DNA of 64,000 bases from Phyto melanocephala (lineage: Eukaryota > Arthropoda > Insecta > Diptera > Rhinophoridae): positions 58,256,468 through 58,320,467 of the forward strand of contig OW799234.1 in assembly GCA_941918925.1 (NCBI GenBank), given 5' to 3'. This document shows, in pieces, positions 1-12,552 of the stretch; position 1 is the first letter of the stretch; the number at the start of each line of letters is the position of its first letter. The position numbers were made by a program, and so were the translations under genes. Below the pieces are notes generated by a model, which had not been told where the DNA came from, made no database searches, and saw only the letters and a list, made by a program, of their open reading frames with translations.

Positions 1-245
1 GGTCCCACCAGTAATATTAACTAATACCGCCACTATCTACGCTATAATTGTGAATGGATCTATCCGCTATGAGGCCTATATCAGTTTTATATGAATCATG
101 CTAACCATCAGCATCTGAGTCTCATTCTTTTAACTAAGATTACCCTTCGCACCCGTCAGAGAACTTGGTAACATCTCTGTACCATAACATCAACGCGTGG
201 ACACTCCAGGATTGTATGCTCTTAGGGTAGGTGGCGTACAAACGT
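1..245. other. Compositionally distinct patch at window start
   Basis: The first ~245 bases are visibly less AT-rich than everything after them, and the change is abrupt near 245. No frame stays open through the patch on either strand and I recognise no motif. It could be the edge of a repeat or exon that starts outside the window. Confidence 0.3.
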
Positions 246-1712
246 ACAAAAAGTGCTTTGTAAATAAAATAGTTTTTTTGCTTAAGTTGTTTAAAACTGT
301 TTATTTTTATATAATTTTTAACCTAATGAAACTATCCAGTGTTTGATACCGGAATATTGCTCTAAATAAAATCTCTTTTTTTAAGCAATTAATGATCTCA
401 ATCTCAACAAGAAGACCAAAATATTTATATGAATGCAGAAAACAATTTAGACAGAAGTTTTGCATTTTCTGATTATCAAATTCAAATTTCTCAATGATAC
501 AGAAAAGAATATTTCCGTAAAAATTTCTTAAAACTGTTCCTTTTATTTTTAATTTACAGAAAACACCTAAAAGTAAAAAATGTTGCCTTTAGTAAGAAAA
601 ACTTGCAAAGAACTGTACAAATATTGTCTTAAAAATATTCAAAATGTATGTATTATACAAAAACAATATTCTTAAAATCACATTAATTAAAATTATTTTA
701 TAAAAATCTCAACCTCAACTCACTTGCAATAAGAGTACATGAAATGGCAATGGAAACAACATTGTAACAACATTTACTATGCGACTGTTTAAATGAATTT
801 AATAAGAGAATAATTTAAAAAAAGTATTATGCAAATTTTGGTTATTACAACTTTATTCCACCACAAAATTATTTTAACAAATTACTACCCTCCTCCTCTT
901 TTGATTGTCTAGCACTTCAAACAAAAACTTAAAAAAATTGTGCGTTAGAGTATTGAAAAGAAGAAAATAGTTGCCAAGCTACAATAAAAATATATTTTTA
1001 TAGCACGAATGAGATTTTACAATCTCTAAAAAATATTTGAAATGTACATGACAACGTCAGTGTATGATAGTCAGGCTTCGTGTAATTTTTTTTTTGGCTT
1101 TAAATGTCGCTTAACCCTCTGATACATATGCGTGAGTGTATGTGTGCGCGTTAGAGCTAGTGTGTGATTTTGTATTACCCTGTTAGCAATTAGAGGTCAT
1201 TATTTTTATTAACATAATGTTGTTCTAAAGCTAATTATAATATTAGAAACTTGAATCCTTAATTGGAAGTGCTTGATAAAATATATGCAAATACAAATGC
1301 ATAACCATTTTAGAAAATACTGAAACTTTTGTTACAAGATTTTGCATTAATATTAACATTTGTTACGAGCAACAACAAAGCTGTCTTCACACCAGCTTAT
1401 TTTTTAAATTATTGCGGTAAGTGACTCAAACTTTTAAAACTATTTATGCGAACATTAAAATGTTTTTGTTGGTAAAAAAATAAGAAGATTTTTAAACTCT
1501 AATTATACCTGTTGTTTAGAAAAAAATAAATCAATATTAAAAAAACCACATGTAAATAGTCATAAATTGTTTATACTGGAATAGCAATAAAACAAAAGAA
1601 ATATATACGCCAGTAAATTAAATGGCAATCAGGGAAATAACTCTTTGTAATGCATAAATGTATGCATACCATTTGCATTTTGCTAACAAAAAGGATCCTT
1701 CTTAAATACCAG
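246..1712. other. AT-rich non-coding DNA
   Basis: No open frame, repeat end or RNA gene that I can support. Only A/T homopolymer runs and a short TG-rich stretch near 1128-1170 are visible. Confidence 0.5.
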
Positions 1713-1785
1713 GGTGATGTGGCGCAGTGATCGCAAAACTTTAACCAAAAGACCTGGGTACCAATACCGGTAGAGAGAAAAATGT
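1713..1785 (+). repeat. tRNA-like head of a possible SINE
   Basis: A short GC-richer block contains TGGCGCAGTGATCG (about 1720-1733), which fits a pol III A box, followed about 30 bases later by GGGTACCAATACC, a weak B-box match. It does not fold as a complete functional tRNA that I can see. An A-rich stretch follows (1781-1835) but no target duplication was found. A decayed tRNA-derived SINE is the best reading; a tRNA pseudogene is the alternative. Confidence 0.35.
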
Positions 1786-1790
1786 TTATT

Positions 1791-2690
1791 TCAGTATTTT
1801 AGTTTCCAGACAAATCTACACAAAAAGAAAAAAAGTTGTTGCCAACTTTCCGGTTTACTCTGAGAGTATTTATAAGCTATCACCTAAATGGCAATTGACG
1901 AATGCTACTCGCTACAAATTCATAATTTAAATTATTTTATTACTTGTTATTTATACAAATTCATATCGAATATGGCACTAAGAGATGACAGCTGCATCAT
2001 CCCGGGATAGAGTACATTATAATTATGATATATTTATAGAGAAAACTAAATACAAACGAAATGGAAACCAGGCAAGCACAAGATTATTAATAGAAGCTCC
2101 ATGCTTCATAGAGGTGTAAAGAGAGAGAGAGAGAGAGAGAGAGAAACATTTCTAAATACCTAGCAAGTTAAACAACTGCAAAATCAAGAAGCATTGTTTT
2201 GTATTATTGACTTATTTAATTAATTAATGCTTAAGTGATATTTAAAAAAAAAAATTGTTTGCAGGGTAGAGATAAATTTTTGTAACATGTATGCATTTAC
2301 AGTATTGTGTACTTGTTTTGTTTTTCTAACAAAAAAAGTACATAAAAAGAAAACGTAGAAATAAATAAACAAGCAACAAAATATAAAATAGAATAACGAA
2401 CGTGCACGGATAATAACCACTAGAGCCTTTGTCAAATGTTTTAACACCAAACAGCTTCGCCAGCGAATACTATCTACAAAATTTATTGTGAATATTTAAA
2501 AAAATATTTAAGTCTAAAAAATAATTTATATTCAGAGATCCACGTTATATAAAATTAACAGAAATTAAAAAAAATATCTGTTTTACAAAATAAAACGTTT
2601 ATATAAAGTATATAAGGGTGGGCCATTTAAAGTCTTAAATTTCAACTACCGAATACTTATTTTTTAATTTTTGGTTTCAGGTTTGTTTGA
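1791..2690. other. AT-rich non-coding DNA with a GA microsatellite
   Basis: A perfect (GA)n run lies at about 2121-2143. The rest has no supportable gene; the short minus-strand open frame at 2220-2450 is low-complexity (Phe/Ile-rich) and looks like chance. Confidence 0.5.
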
Positions 2691-2699
2691 CATTTACAA

Positions 2700-3330
2700 A
2701 ATGGGATGCTATTCGCACGAACAAATTTCGGAAATATTATTTCCGCACTAGTAAGTCTTTAACGTAAACTGTAAGAAATGGACATGGAATATTTTTGAGA
2801 ACAGATCATCCTTCAGTTTAGCTTGATCATGGCGATCGTTGGATAAAGCAACCCAGTCCAGTCGTCCAGTGCATTCAATCGATAAGATTGCTGCTGTGGT
2901 TGAGAATGTGCAAGAACATTCTTTAACATCAACTCGTCAGGGTTCTTAGAAACAAACAATTCTTGTTTCCACAAATTCAAGAGACTGACTTGACCATTAT
3001 TTAGTTTCAACAAGACAGGACTTCATGTCACACAGTCAATATAACCATCGATATTTACGCAGTTTTTGCAAATCGAATAATCAAGTGAAATTGCGATGTC
3101 AATTGGCCGCCTCGTAGCTATGATTTGTGCCTTTTGGATTATTTTATTTGCGAAAACGTTAAGAATAAATGTTACGCATGCCACCCAGTGACAACTAAAG
3201 CATTAAAAAATTAAATCGAAGTTAAAGTTGAAAGATTCAAAACGAAGCAATTAAAAATTCGGCTGATCAGATGGGATATTGCTGAGCTAGTAGTGGTAGT
3301 CAAATGAATGCTTTTGTGTTCCATTATTGA
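2700..3330 (+). pseudogene. Mariner-type (Tc1/mariner superfamily) transposase relic A
   Basis: A decayed DDE transposase copy. Conceptual translation in shifting frames gives blocks matching a widespread arthropod mariner-type family: an N-terminal IDKIAAVVENV-like block near 2880-2915, the NWPPRSxDLTPLDxFLWG region near 3100-3150 in degraded form, the CYAxHPxT segment near 3170-3190, and the C-terminal block (DQMGYC..SxGSQMN..VFHY, stop at 3328-3330). Several stops and frameshifts interrupt the frame, so it cannot make a working transposase. The same family recurs at 9.5, 14.1, 42.3 and 43.1 kb. Family name within the superfamily not determined. Confidence 0.65.
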
Positions 3331-3345
3331 ATGACAAAGTTCACT

Positions 3346-4605
3346 ATTTCCGAAACCAGAAATTTAAAAAAAAAATACTCAATATTTTTTATAACCGGCT
3401 TCTATTTTAAATATTAAATGACGTATTCTTTTGCTATTCCATAAGTCTCTATAAAGAGTAATTGATTTTTTTAAGTGCGTGTATAGTTTAAATAAAATTT
3501 TTGAAATCCCCACTTTACTTCAGACTCCTTCTTGTCTAGTATCAATTTATCTGATATGCTTTCCAGAATTTTTCATTTCGTTTGGCTCTGTTTTTTACCT
3601 AAATAAATTTGAATTTTCCAGCTCTTGTAGGATCTTATGAAACGTTTGTTTTGCATTGATAAAATATGTACCTTCGGTAACATTAACAGAAAATCTAGGT
3701 TTCATACCGATAAAGATATTATTGATCAAAATTTATGAAAAACAAACAAACATTTTAATTAAAAAATAATCGAATTTCTGAAAAACTTTTGGTTAAAGTT
3801 GCACCATATAGTTGTCAGTTATGGATTTGTAACTGTTAGCGTTGAGTTTAGAAGTGAATGTCGTGAGAGAGTGAGAATTTTAAATAGTAGAAATAATTGT
3901 AATTTTGTAGGAGATGGCTCAAGCGTATTATTATTATGAAATTTATTTTGTAAAATTTCTAGTGAAACTGCTATTTTAAATACTATTGTATTCAATTTTG
4001 GTGTCAAGGTGTACTTGTGTGAAATGTATTTGAATCACGAAAAAACTCAATTTTGTAAATTTTGTAACCCAATAATATGTTTATATTTTGAATATGCATA
4101 TGAAGAAAGAAAAGTTCATTTAGATATGTTCTTCTGGCCGTCAGTCTGACTATACTTGTGAACGTTGAAATCAACTTCTTGAATCCGCGATTTATTTCAC
4201 GGACTCCTAAATGATAACAATATATAACAAATATTATCAAAAACTTTGCAGTTTAAGTCAGCTTTTGCCACTTCCACAAAACAACAACAGGCGATCGTTA
4301 CATAATTGGATGAATTGTTTTTTTTTAGTTGTACATATTTCTTTGTATATACATTGAACAAATAAATGTAATGCAGACTGCGTCAGCCATATTGCTAAAA
4401 CTACGAAGATAATATAGATAATGCCATGCAATAAACCAACAAACGACAACAGTGGCTGAGCAACTAAAAATTAAAAACAGATTAAGAAAACCTATTTCAC
4501 AATCTATTAATATTTGCTTATAGTTGCCTATCTTTACTTTTGTGAAAGGTACTTAAGATCCGGTAAAACCAAATATAGGGCTATAACCAAAAAAAAAAAA
4601 AAAAT
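3346..4605. other. Non-coding DNA, no gene seen
   Basis: Three short minus-strand open frames (3819-4007, 4004-4240, 4258-4449) show no recognisable domain. The last encodes a hydrophobic stretch but lacks an ATG at its start. I see no convincing exon. Confidence 0.4.
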
Positions 4606-5565
4606 GGTACATAGAGGTTTGTCATTTCGTATGAAATTTCTGCAATAGTAATTTCCGACCCAATAAAGTATATATTTTCTGAAAGCTTGTGAATAGGGGA
4701 GTCGATCTTACATTATTCGTTCGCTGTCTGCCTGTCTGTCTGTCGGTCTGTCGGTGTGTATGTTTCAATCAAGTTTTGAAAGACCCCCGATATTGCAAAA
4801 GCTCGTATAAGCTATAAAAATATAAACTTTCTGAGACTGCCTCTTATTTCTCGCTTACTTTTACCACAAAAATTAATTTTTTCTAGACCTAGGGTAATTT
4901 AAAGATAAAATTGTTACTATTTATAGATTAAGTGTGTCTCTGGAGATATTCTTGGTCAAATTTGTCAATAATCAGCAAAGTTTTAAGCAAAAATTGTTTG
5001 AAAAAATATATAATTTTTAAATATCAAAAATTTTCAAGCTCCTAAATAATTTTTGAATAAGCTTAAGATACCAAATTAATTTCTGTGATCCTAGAAATTG
5101 TATGATGTAAGAAAAACTAATAAAGCGGTTTGAAACCAGATGAGATATAAGCACCAAAGTACAACTGCTTCAGTATTTTTCCTAAAATTTGCAGACGGAA
5201 ATCGATATTTTAAAGTTTCTATTCGAACAAGAGAGCCAATATGGGGTTAAATAAAAGTACTTGAGTATCGAAATAATGTTAGATATGAAAAAAAAAAATC
5301 CAAGATGGCGTTCAAGATTAAATATATATGAGTCATATATACTAGTTACGGCTCAATCCCTTTTAACCCCAACAATATTGGTATCAAATAAAAGGGCTTA
5401 ACTAGTAGAATACAGTTAAGTATGTTAAAATACAAAAACAAAGATGGCTTCGGAAATAATAAAAAAATGACATATTACATAGAATCCAAATCTAGGCTTA
5501 GCTACGATGTGGCGTTTATATCTATTTACATGTTGGTGAACCGTACTATCAGATAAGGCACGGAC
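4606..5565 (+). mobile_element. HINE-like interspersed repeat, partial copy
   Basis: Shares a run of landmarks with the complete copy at 56.0-56.8 kb: the TTTGTCATTTCG...GAAATTTCTGCAAT block, the ACCCAATAAAGTATATATTTTCTGAAAGCTT-type block near 4660-4690, a CTGTCTGTCTGTCGG microsatellite (4725-4758), then a body with AAGATGGCG and AAAAGGGCTTAACTAGTAGAATACAGTTAA motifs. The terminal hairpin end is missing. Orientation is set so that the hairpin end would be 3'. Confidence 0.6.
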
Positions 5566-6550
5566 GAATTTATCGCTGTTACTTGTTTTTACCCCACCTT
5601 TTTAATACTTATTTTAAAGTTTGATATAAATATAGTTAGTTTTGAACACGAGGAGTCGACCATTTTATTCTTAAGACTATTGATCTTTGGTACGCTTTCC
5701 ACTAGATCTTAGTCTCTATTATCTTAGTGTATTACTCTTAATATAAGGGAGTTGCCTTTTTCATATTTATTTTGAGGCCTTTAGAGCATTAATATACAGC
5801 TGTAAATTTATACTGAGAAATGTAAAAAGGTTGACTCCCAAGTTCGGCAAAAGAAGAATTAGAAATTGTCTTGTAAAGATGTACCGTGTTTTTTAAAATC
5901 ATATCAAGTTCTTGCGCTCTAATAAACATATCATTTAATTTCTTTTTAAAATTATTAAAATTTTATTATTAATATTTTGATTTATTTATCAAAGTAAGCA
6001 ATGAACTTTTTTTATTTTTTTTACAATAAATCTTATTTATTTAATTTATTTTTTAAAGAATAAAATATTTAAGTACAATTTAATATTTTTATGCATACAA
6101 GCCTCCTTTCTATACAGAACCCACACATTCAAGCCTTAATATGGTGTCTAAATTTTTACTGAAAAAATGACAAAATTTATACGAGTTTTCTTCTACAACT
6201 TAATGAATCTTCGTTGTGTGCTGACAATTACAACACTTATCACACTCTTATCGAATATTTGATTTTTTTAGTAAGAACACAATGAAAACACACGAAAAAT
6301 ACCATTTAAGTGGACGTTTGTTTTGGACGTATGGATCATGCTTTTGATTTAATATTTTGCTATTTCAAGCTTAATGCTCACAAATGACTTCTTTTATTAC
6401 ACCATCATTATATTCTTTTCGTTTTGCTGACTACAGACAAATTTCGTATTTGATGTTGTTAAACGATTGTATGAAATGCTGATGCTAACTGCATTACTAG
6501 TTACGAGGAATGTTAAAATAGATTTGAGAAAATGAAAAAAGTATAGAAAA
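5566..6550. other. AT-rich non-coding DNA
   Basis: Extremely AT-rich between about 5930 and 6090. No gene, repeat end or RNA supported. Confidence 0.5.
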
Positions 6551-8016
6551 CAAGTAATAAATACTACTAAATTCGGCCATGCCGAATCTTATACATATAC
6601 CCTTCACAACGTATAGTCATGCAGTAACAATTGTTTGTATCACCATTCATCTTATATGAAAGACGTACATACATACATATATAAAAACATCCTATTGTAA
6701 AACAAGTAAGAGTGCTATATTCGGCCGTGCCGAATCTGATAATACTCTTCACCATCATATACATAGATATAATCCTACATCGTAGCTAAACTTATATTTC
6801 ATGTTGTACGCCATTTTTCATTATTATTTCCGACGCCATCCTTGATTTTGAACTTTTTCGTAGTTAACTGTATTCAACCAGTCAAGCCCTTTCATTTGAT
6901 ACCCATATTGATGGGGTTAAAAAAATCTGATCCGCCATTTTGTCTTAGACTTTACATTTTTTAACGATTTACTGTATTCTACTAGTCAGACCCTTTCATT
7001 TAATACAATTATTGAAGACGTTCAAGAATTTACGTTTGAAAATACCAGATTTGACCCATATATAAATTTATTGTCCTATATTTTTTAGTGGCGACCAACA
7101 TAAATATTAATTTTTTACGGTGTTTATATTGCGCTTTTCAAGTCCTTTCAAATGATACCAATATTGACTGTCTCGGTTTTCTAGAAGCTGAAAAAATGGA
7201 TTTTAGTTTGTAAATTTTTGGAATATATATATAAAAAAAAGTTTTGTCTGTAACTTTACCGATTAGAGCCTGCTTTATCCAAAATTTCTTACGAATATCT
7301 CTAGAGGCATATTATATCTACAAATAGTAGCAAAAATACCTATAAATTATTATATGGCTGAAAAGTTTATTTTTGGTGTTAAAAAGACGGGATAAAAACA
7401 GAGGCATTCGTGTTTATTTTCTCATATCTCAGAAAGTTATAAGGCGATTGTGCTGAGTTTCAATAGCGATTTATTTCCGGATATTTCAAAAAGATTGAAA
7501 CCATACAGAGATCTGAGGAGCATATGGTATATGGTAGCTTCTAAAAGTTGATATCAACCAACACACGGACAGACAGTCATAGCCTAATCAACTCCTCTAT
7601 TCATAAGCTTTCATAAAATATATACTTTATGGGGTCGGAAATATAAATTGGAATGACAAAGCTATATATACGCTTGTGCACCACAGGTGAAGGGTATAAT
7701 TATAAATTGAGTTAACGTATGTATGTTTAAAAAAAAATAAGAAAAAAATATCATATCTCAGTTGTTTATGTACCGATGTTTCTGATTTTAAATACCGATC
7801 TACTCCAGATTATTTCTGATATTTTAATACCTCACCCGGGTCTAGACGATGTCGGGTGGCTTCAAAAAGTTGATTTCAACATACACACGGACAGACGGTC
7901 AGACGAAGAGATGGACAGACTGACAGAGCTTAACCGACTCCCTTATTCATAAGCTTTCAGAAAATATATACTTTATGGGGTCGGAAATGAAAATTGTAGA
8001 AATTTCACACGGAATC
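6551..8016 (-). mobile_element. HINE-like repeat, outer copy split by a second copy
   Basis: The left end CAAGTAATAAATACTAC is followed by an ATTCGGCCATGCCGAAT hairpin and ACCCTTCACAACGTATAGTCATGC, as in the complete copy at 56 kb read on the other strand. The match breaks at about 6700 where a second left end begins, then resumes at about 7710 (ACGTATGTATGTTTAAAAAAA) and runs through a GGACAGACGGTCAGAC tract to the conserved AAATATATACTTTATGGGGTCGG block. It stops at 8016, short of the terminal ACCCTTCACAC, so this end is truncated. Confidence 0.6.
6703..7705 (-). mobile_element. HINE-like repeat, inner copy
   Basis: Begins CAAGTAAGAGTGCTAT with hairpin ATTCGGCCGTGCCGAAT and ends GGTGAAGGGTATAATTATA, so the subterminal inverted repeat (TATACCCTTCAC type) is recognisable at the right and degraded at the left. 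The body has the conserved AAGTCCTTTCA..TGATACC and GACCAAC motifs, then GGACAGACAGTCATAG and TATACTTTATGGGGTCGG. It lies inside the outer copy, which shows sequential insertion of one family. Confidence 0.6.
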
Positions 8017-8030
8017 AGTGCGTACGCAAT

Positions 8031-9440
8031 TTTGTTACAATTATTAAACACAAATAGTTGTGTTTAACTCAATATGATTATTGGAAGTTAAATGAGGAAG
8101 TCTGAAACCATTTTTGAACAACAAAAGCAATGGTCTACCAAATATACTTTAATTGTAGCCCTCGCACTTGAATACATTTCCGTTCTAGTTGTGAATTCGT
8201 GGTACACATTGTATATAGAATCGGTTACATATGAGTTTGTCCGTCTGCATATATTCTTACTTATCCATCCAACCATTCAAGCATGCTTCTATGAACCTTA
8301 TATTAAAGTGTGGCGTGTTCGTAATATGCAATTTTTTATTTCCATTTTGTATTTTGCTTCTCCTGGCTGGCTGTATATGAGTGTCAGAAAGTGACTAGCT
8401 AGCTGGGGTAATATATATACACACACACACATACATAAATACTCTTTAAAGACATTTTCGAAAACCATAGAAATTCAGACAGTTGTCAGGTTTTCTCTTT
8501 TTTTACGTTCTCAAGCAAATGTGATGAATTCATATATTTACTGGCAAACAGATGGACTGTCTGACTGACTGACAGAAAGACAGACATTTTTACATATTGT
8601 CGTCTTTAAATCATTGTTAGCGTTTGTCATATATTTCTTTGATAAACAGTTTTAGTTTTCATTTCATCTCCTGCTCTTCCTCTCTTATTTCTATGCTGTG
8701 TAAAAAGCATAAAAAGCTAAAAGAGGAAGAGCAAAAAATCGTGCAAAGGAAAAATTTGCTCGTGGACATTTTTCTGGGTTCGTGATGACAGCACAACCAA
8801 CACTTGCCTTTTCATCAATTTTATGATTTTGTGTTTTTGCTCTATAAATATGTTGTTGTTTTTATAAGTTGTATACAAAATCAAACACACACGCATATGT
8901 ACACAAACCTAGAAAACATGCAACAAACGTTCATAAATGCATATTACACATACGCACATATGTTTTTTTTTTGTTTTGTTCCTTTAAACCAAGAGCAATA
9001 GTAAAATTGCAGGAATATACAATTGGGTATGTGTGTGTATACATGGATTATGCAGTGTTGTTTTTAGTTTTTACATCAGCTGCCTTAAGGGCCACGAGTT
9101 TGTGAGCATATGTGTGTTTCTACAGACTTGGTATTTAGTGTTTGCAGATGATGCTTCTGGTTGATGAGAATGATGATACGCTGTCATTTTTATGTTTGCT
9201 AGTATGTCCTTTATTTCTGCTCATAAGTATACGGTGGCCGTTTGTATGTGGGAGTATGATTTTTTTTTGCACTAACAGAAAAAATATTGTTTTAATTGGA
9301 TGTGTTTTGGAAAAAAAGCATCGAAAAAAATTACCAGATTGAGTTAATGGAGAAAACAATTGTTTGATTTATTTTTTAGTTTTTAACAAAAAAATAAAAA
9401 TTATTAAATAAAAAAGAACTGCTTGATACTAGCAATATAA
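8031..9440. other. Non-coding DNA with microsatellites and a hairpin
   Basis: Contains a short CA run (8418-8431), a degenerate GACT/GACA repeat (8545-8585) and the hairpin listed separately. The 100-codon plus frame at 8092-8394 has no recognisable domain; an overlapping antisense frame is open over much of it. I would not call it a gene. Confidence 0.4.
8672..8733 (+). other. 62-nt imperfect hairpin, precursor-miRNA-like
   Basis: Arms TGCTCTTCCTCTCTTATT (8672 on) and its partner ending AAGAGGAAGAGCA (8733) pair over about 26-28 bp with a few mismatches, closing on an 8-nt loop GTGTAAAA (8698-8705). Length and loop size resemble an insect miRNA precursor, but a MITE relic or chance fold is also possible. 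The strand is arbitrary. Confidence 0.3.
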
Positions 9441-9925
9441 ACGGTGATTTTTTTGAATTAAGTTTTTTGGGCGGGCAGCACTGGTTTGTAATTGTGTCCA
9501 AACTACATCTGTGAAAGTGAAAAGTGTTCAGTGTACTCTGCCATTTCATTATGGAGAAACTGACAAACGAGCAACGACTGCAAATCGTTGAAATTTATTA
9601 TCAAAATTCGTGCTCTGTGAAATCCACTTTTTTATCGAAAAATTGTATTCAGCGATGAGGCTCATTTCTGGCTAAGAGAATACGTAAACAAGCAAAACTG
9701 ACGTTACGGTCAACGGCGAACGATATCAAGCCATGATACGCGACGCAAAAGCCTACAAAGATCATTCTGAATGCATTCAAAATACGTTTTAAATGCTTGT
9801 TTTTGTGGCACCTTCATCGGAATGAAAAAAGTGTTTCGAAAATTACTTCACACGTATGCAAAAGTTTATTGGCCATCATTGATAATACTTTGAAAGTAAT
9901 TTTTCGATAATATGTTGTCTGACAG
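9441..9925 (+). pseudogene. Mariner-type transposase relic B, internally deleted
   Basis: An ATG at 9551 opens a frame beginning MEKLTNEQRLQIVEIYYQN, the undamaged N terminus of this transposase family. After SVKSTF the sequence jumps to the block around the first catalytic Asp (FSDEAHFWL, about 9646-9670), then from VNKQN to VNGERYQAMIRD (about 9708-9740). At least two internal deletions therefore remove most of the catalytic core. A 5' flank starting GGTGATTTTTTTGAATTAAG (9443 on) may be the terminal repeat; no matching 3' end was found. Confidence 0.7.
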
Positions 9926-10019
9926 CAATTGCAAACAGTAGCTTCAAAAATTATTTCTTATTATTATTTTTATTATTATTATTTTCAATTGAGCACTTTT
10001 CCTAAAATTTACTAGAAAT

Positions 10020-10380
10020 TATTAAAACCTCTAGACAATTAAAAAAAATTAGCAACGGTATCAAATGAAAGGGCTTCGCGAAACAAATTTAAGGCAATAT
10101 AATTAATAAAATTAAAATCCATAATGGCCGCCACTATAAAATGGCGTGTCAAATATAGTAATTTAAAATGTATCACTTTCAACCCCACAATACCAAGTAG
10201 TATCAAAATAATCGTGTAGCCTAAAAATATGTGTTAAATCTAAGATGGCATCAAAACTTAATAATTTTTTTTTAGTCCCAAATGAAAGCGATTAACTGGT
10301 AGAATGTAAAAATTTCAAGTCCAAGTGGGGTCAAAAAAAATAAAGTAAAATATCGTCAAATCCGAGTCATAGGCTACGCT
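10020..10380 (+). mobile_element. HINE-like repeat, body fragment
   Basis: Contains the family words TATCAAATGAAAGGGCTT (about 10058), AATGGCCGCC, AAGATGGCATCAA and a closing TCATAGGCTACGCTATCG, in the same order as the body of the 4.6 kb copy. Both ends are missing. Confidence 0.5.
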
Positions 10381-12121
10381 ATCGCAATCTTAATTGTTTT
10401 GAATTCATTTGTATTTTTTTTCAGAGTGTAATGGCACTTATGCAAATACATGTGCATATTTATGAATTTATTTACATGCATATATACTCTATATGTTGTA
10501 TGTATGTATGTTATGCTTCGCAACATATACCAAAATATATGTATAAATGTACACATCATGGCAACTAGAAATGTGACTGTTGTGTTGATGCCACGAAGGA
10601 CGTCAAATGAAATTTACATTTTGTTGCCAGTTATGGTTAAAGGAAAAAAGTTCTACAAAAAAATTTAGATCAAACATTTGATGGAAGGATTACGTAGTAT
10701 TCTGTAAATAAAAAAACTCTTTAAACATAGAGGATTGTACGTGTATGACTTTATATTTTTAGTAGTTTTAAAAATTGAAAGAAATGGAAATTTATGAAAT
10801 GGCCACCAAATTTATTTGTAGTTTTCCTATATCGCCTTTATTTCACGAGCTTTACAATAGTTTAAGTTTCGGGAAATATAAAAAAACATCAGTGAGATAT
10901 GATCTTCTAATAAGATGAAAATAAAAATAATGTTCGTTTAGTGGAAGAGTTAAGGTGTTATCGGTTACGAATAAAATAACAAAATTTGAAACAATTAATT
11001 TTTTGCTTTAAAAATTTCAATCTTTAATCCAATAAGTATTATTGTCAAATAGTTTCTTTTAAAAGATTTTGGTTATAACTTTTTACGAAAAAGAAGTTTA
11101 AAATAAACAACATTTGTTCTCATACATTCATATACCTTTAACGTTAAGAAAAATATGAATAAAAAACGTTAGACTCTGTTGAATTTGTTTTTTAATCCTA
11201 CCAATATTGATTTCAATTTTTAATAAAGCCATAAGTCATAAAATATAGAAATAATCATAAAAGATAAAATGAAGTATCCACTGCCAAATAAATAAAATCA
11301 TATATAGATGAGCATAAAAGTAGCTGGACGTCTATAGTGGATAGCGATCACAAAAAAGAAATTTCTTTTCTAGTGCACAGTGCACATTCACACATACACC
11401 TAACCAAGGAAAAAATAAGTAAGTCTAAAAAAAAAAAAAAACTAAAAATATTTATGGAAGCGAAACCTGATGTTAAACACAGTTGAAAAGTGTAGTGCAA
11501 CATAGAATAAAAATAAATTTATGGAACGTATGAGCAGCCTGTATAAAACATCTAGCACCTTTGCTACACATTGCAAATAAATATTGTACAAGATACGTTT
11601 TTCTCTTATTTTATTTTACTTCTTTTATTTTTGTTTCTTATACGAGTATAAAATATGCCATAAACATTAAACTCACATATGAAAAGGTACTTTAGCAACG
11701 TTTATTTAAAGGCTAAAATACTACAATAAATTGTGCCGTCTATATAAAATGTAGCCTGTTGGTGGTGTATTCACCTTCATATGTATGGGTGGTGTAAAAC
11801 TTGTGAATGTGAAAGAGTCTGTGTGGCAGGTGGAATGAAGTAGTAGAACATTTGCTTGCTATCTGCACAGACATGTAGGAGTATTCGATAATAAATCAAT
11901 ATAAAAAAGTAAATACATTGAAAATGATAACCTCCCATTAAAAGTTTTATTTTCCTTCTTTTTTTAAAGAAGTTAAATTTAAAACACTTTAGAGTGTAAT
12001 AAAAAGAAAATTAATAGTAATTTGAAAGTTATAAAGAAACGTTAAGGTCTTAATTTGGTACAAAGAAATGTGCAATTAAATTATTTTTTTGGGCTAGATT
12101 TTTTTTAATAACAGTTTATGA
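10381..12121. other. Non-coding DNA, no gene seen
   Basis: A short ATG-initiated frame at 10558-10668 encodes 36 residues of no known family next to TATG-type microsatellite. The remainder is AT-rich with no repeat ends recognised. Confidence 0.45.
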
Positions 12122-12234
12122 GCCGTATTCATAAAAAATATTTTAGGTTTATTAAAAGCTTATTTGACAGATGTTGCATAGAAATTTGTCAAATAAGCCT
12201 TCAATAAACCTAAAATATTTTTTATGAATACGGC
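12122..12234. mobile_element. 113-bp palindromic MITE
   Basis: Two 47-48 bp arms, GCCGTATTCATAAAAAATA... (12122 on) and its near-perfect complement ending ...TTTTTTATGAATACGGC (12234), enclose a loop of under 20 bases. Almost the whole element is one hairpin. No clear target duplication was identified. It has no coding capacity and depends on an unknown transposase. Confidence 0.7.
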
Positions 12235-12552
12235 AGTAAGTCTTTAATTTTAAAATTAGTTTAACAATATTCTGTGGTATTTAAGTTTTAAGCAAAAGTC
12301 ATTATTTCGACAAAGAAGTTTTAATCAAATTTGACGACAGTTTGCACTGATATTTGAGTTACATGTATGTTATATTTTTTAAGGCAGTTTTATAAAAATT
12401 AAGAAAGAAAATAATTTATTTTTATTATATTCATAATAAATAAATTTAAAATATTTTTTTTTACATGTTTCCTTTTGCTTCTATATTTTTTATTATTATT
12501 TTTTTTTTGTTTGTTGAGTTTAATATTTAATTATTAAAATAAATTATAAAGC

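Noticed and set aside
8092..8394. 100-codon plus frame
   Set aside because: Opposite strand is also open, no domain recognised, no splice sites; retained only as a remark.
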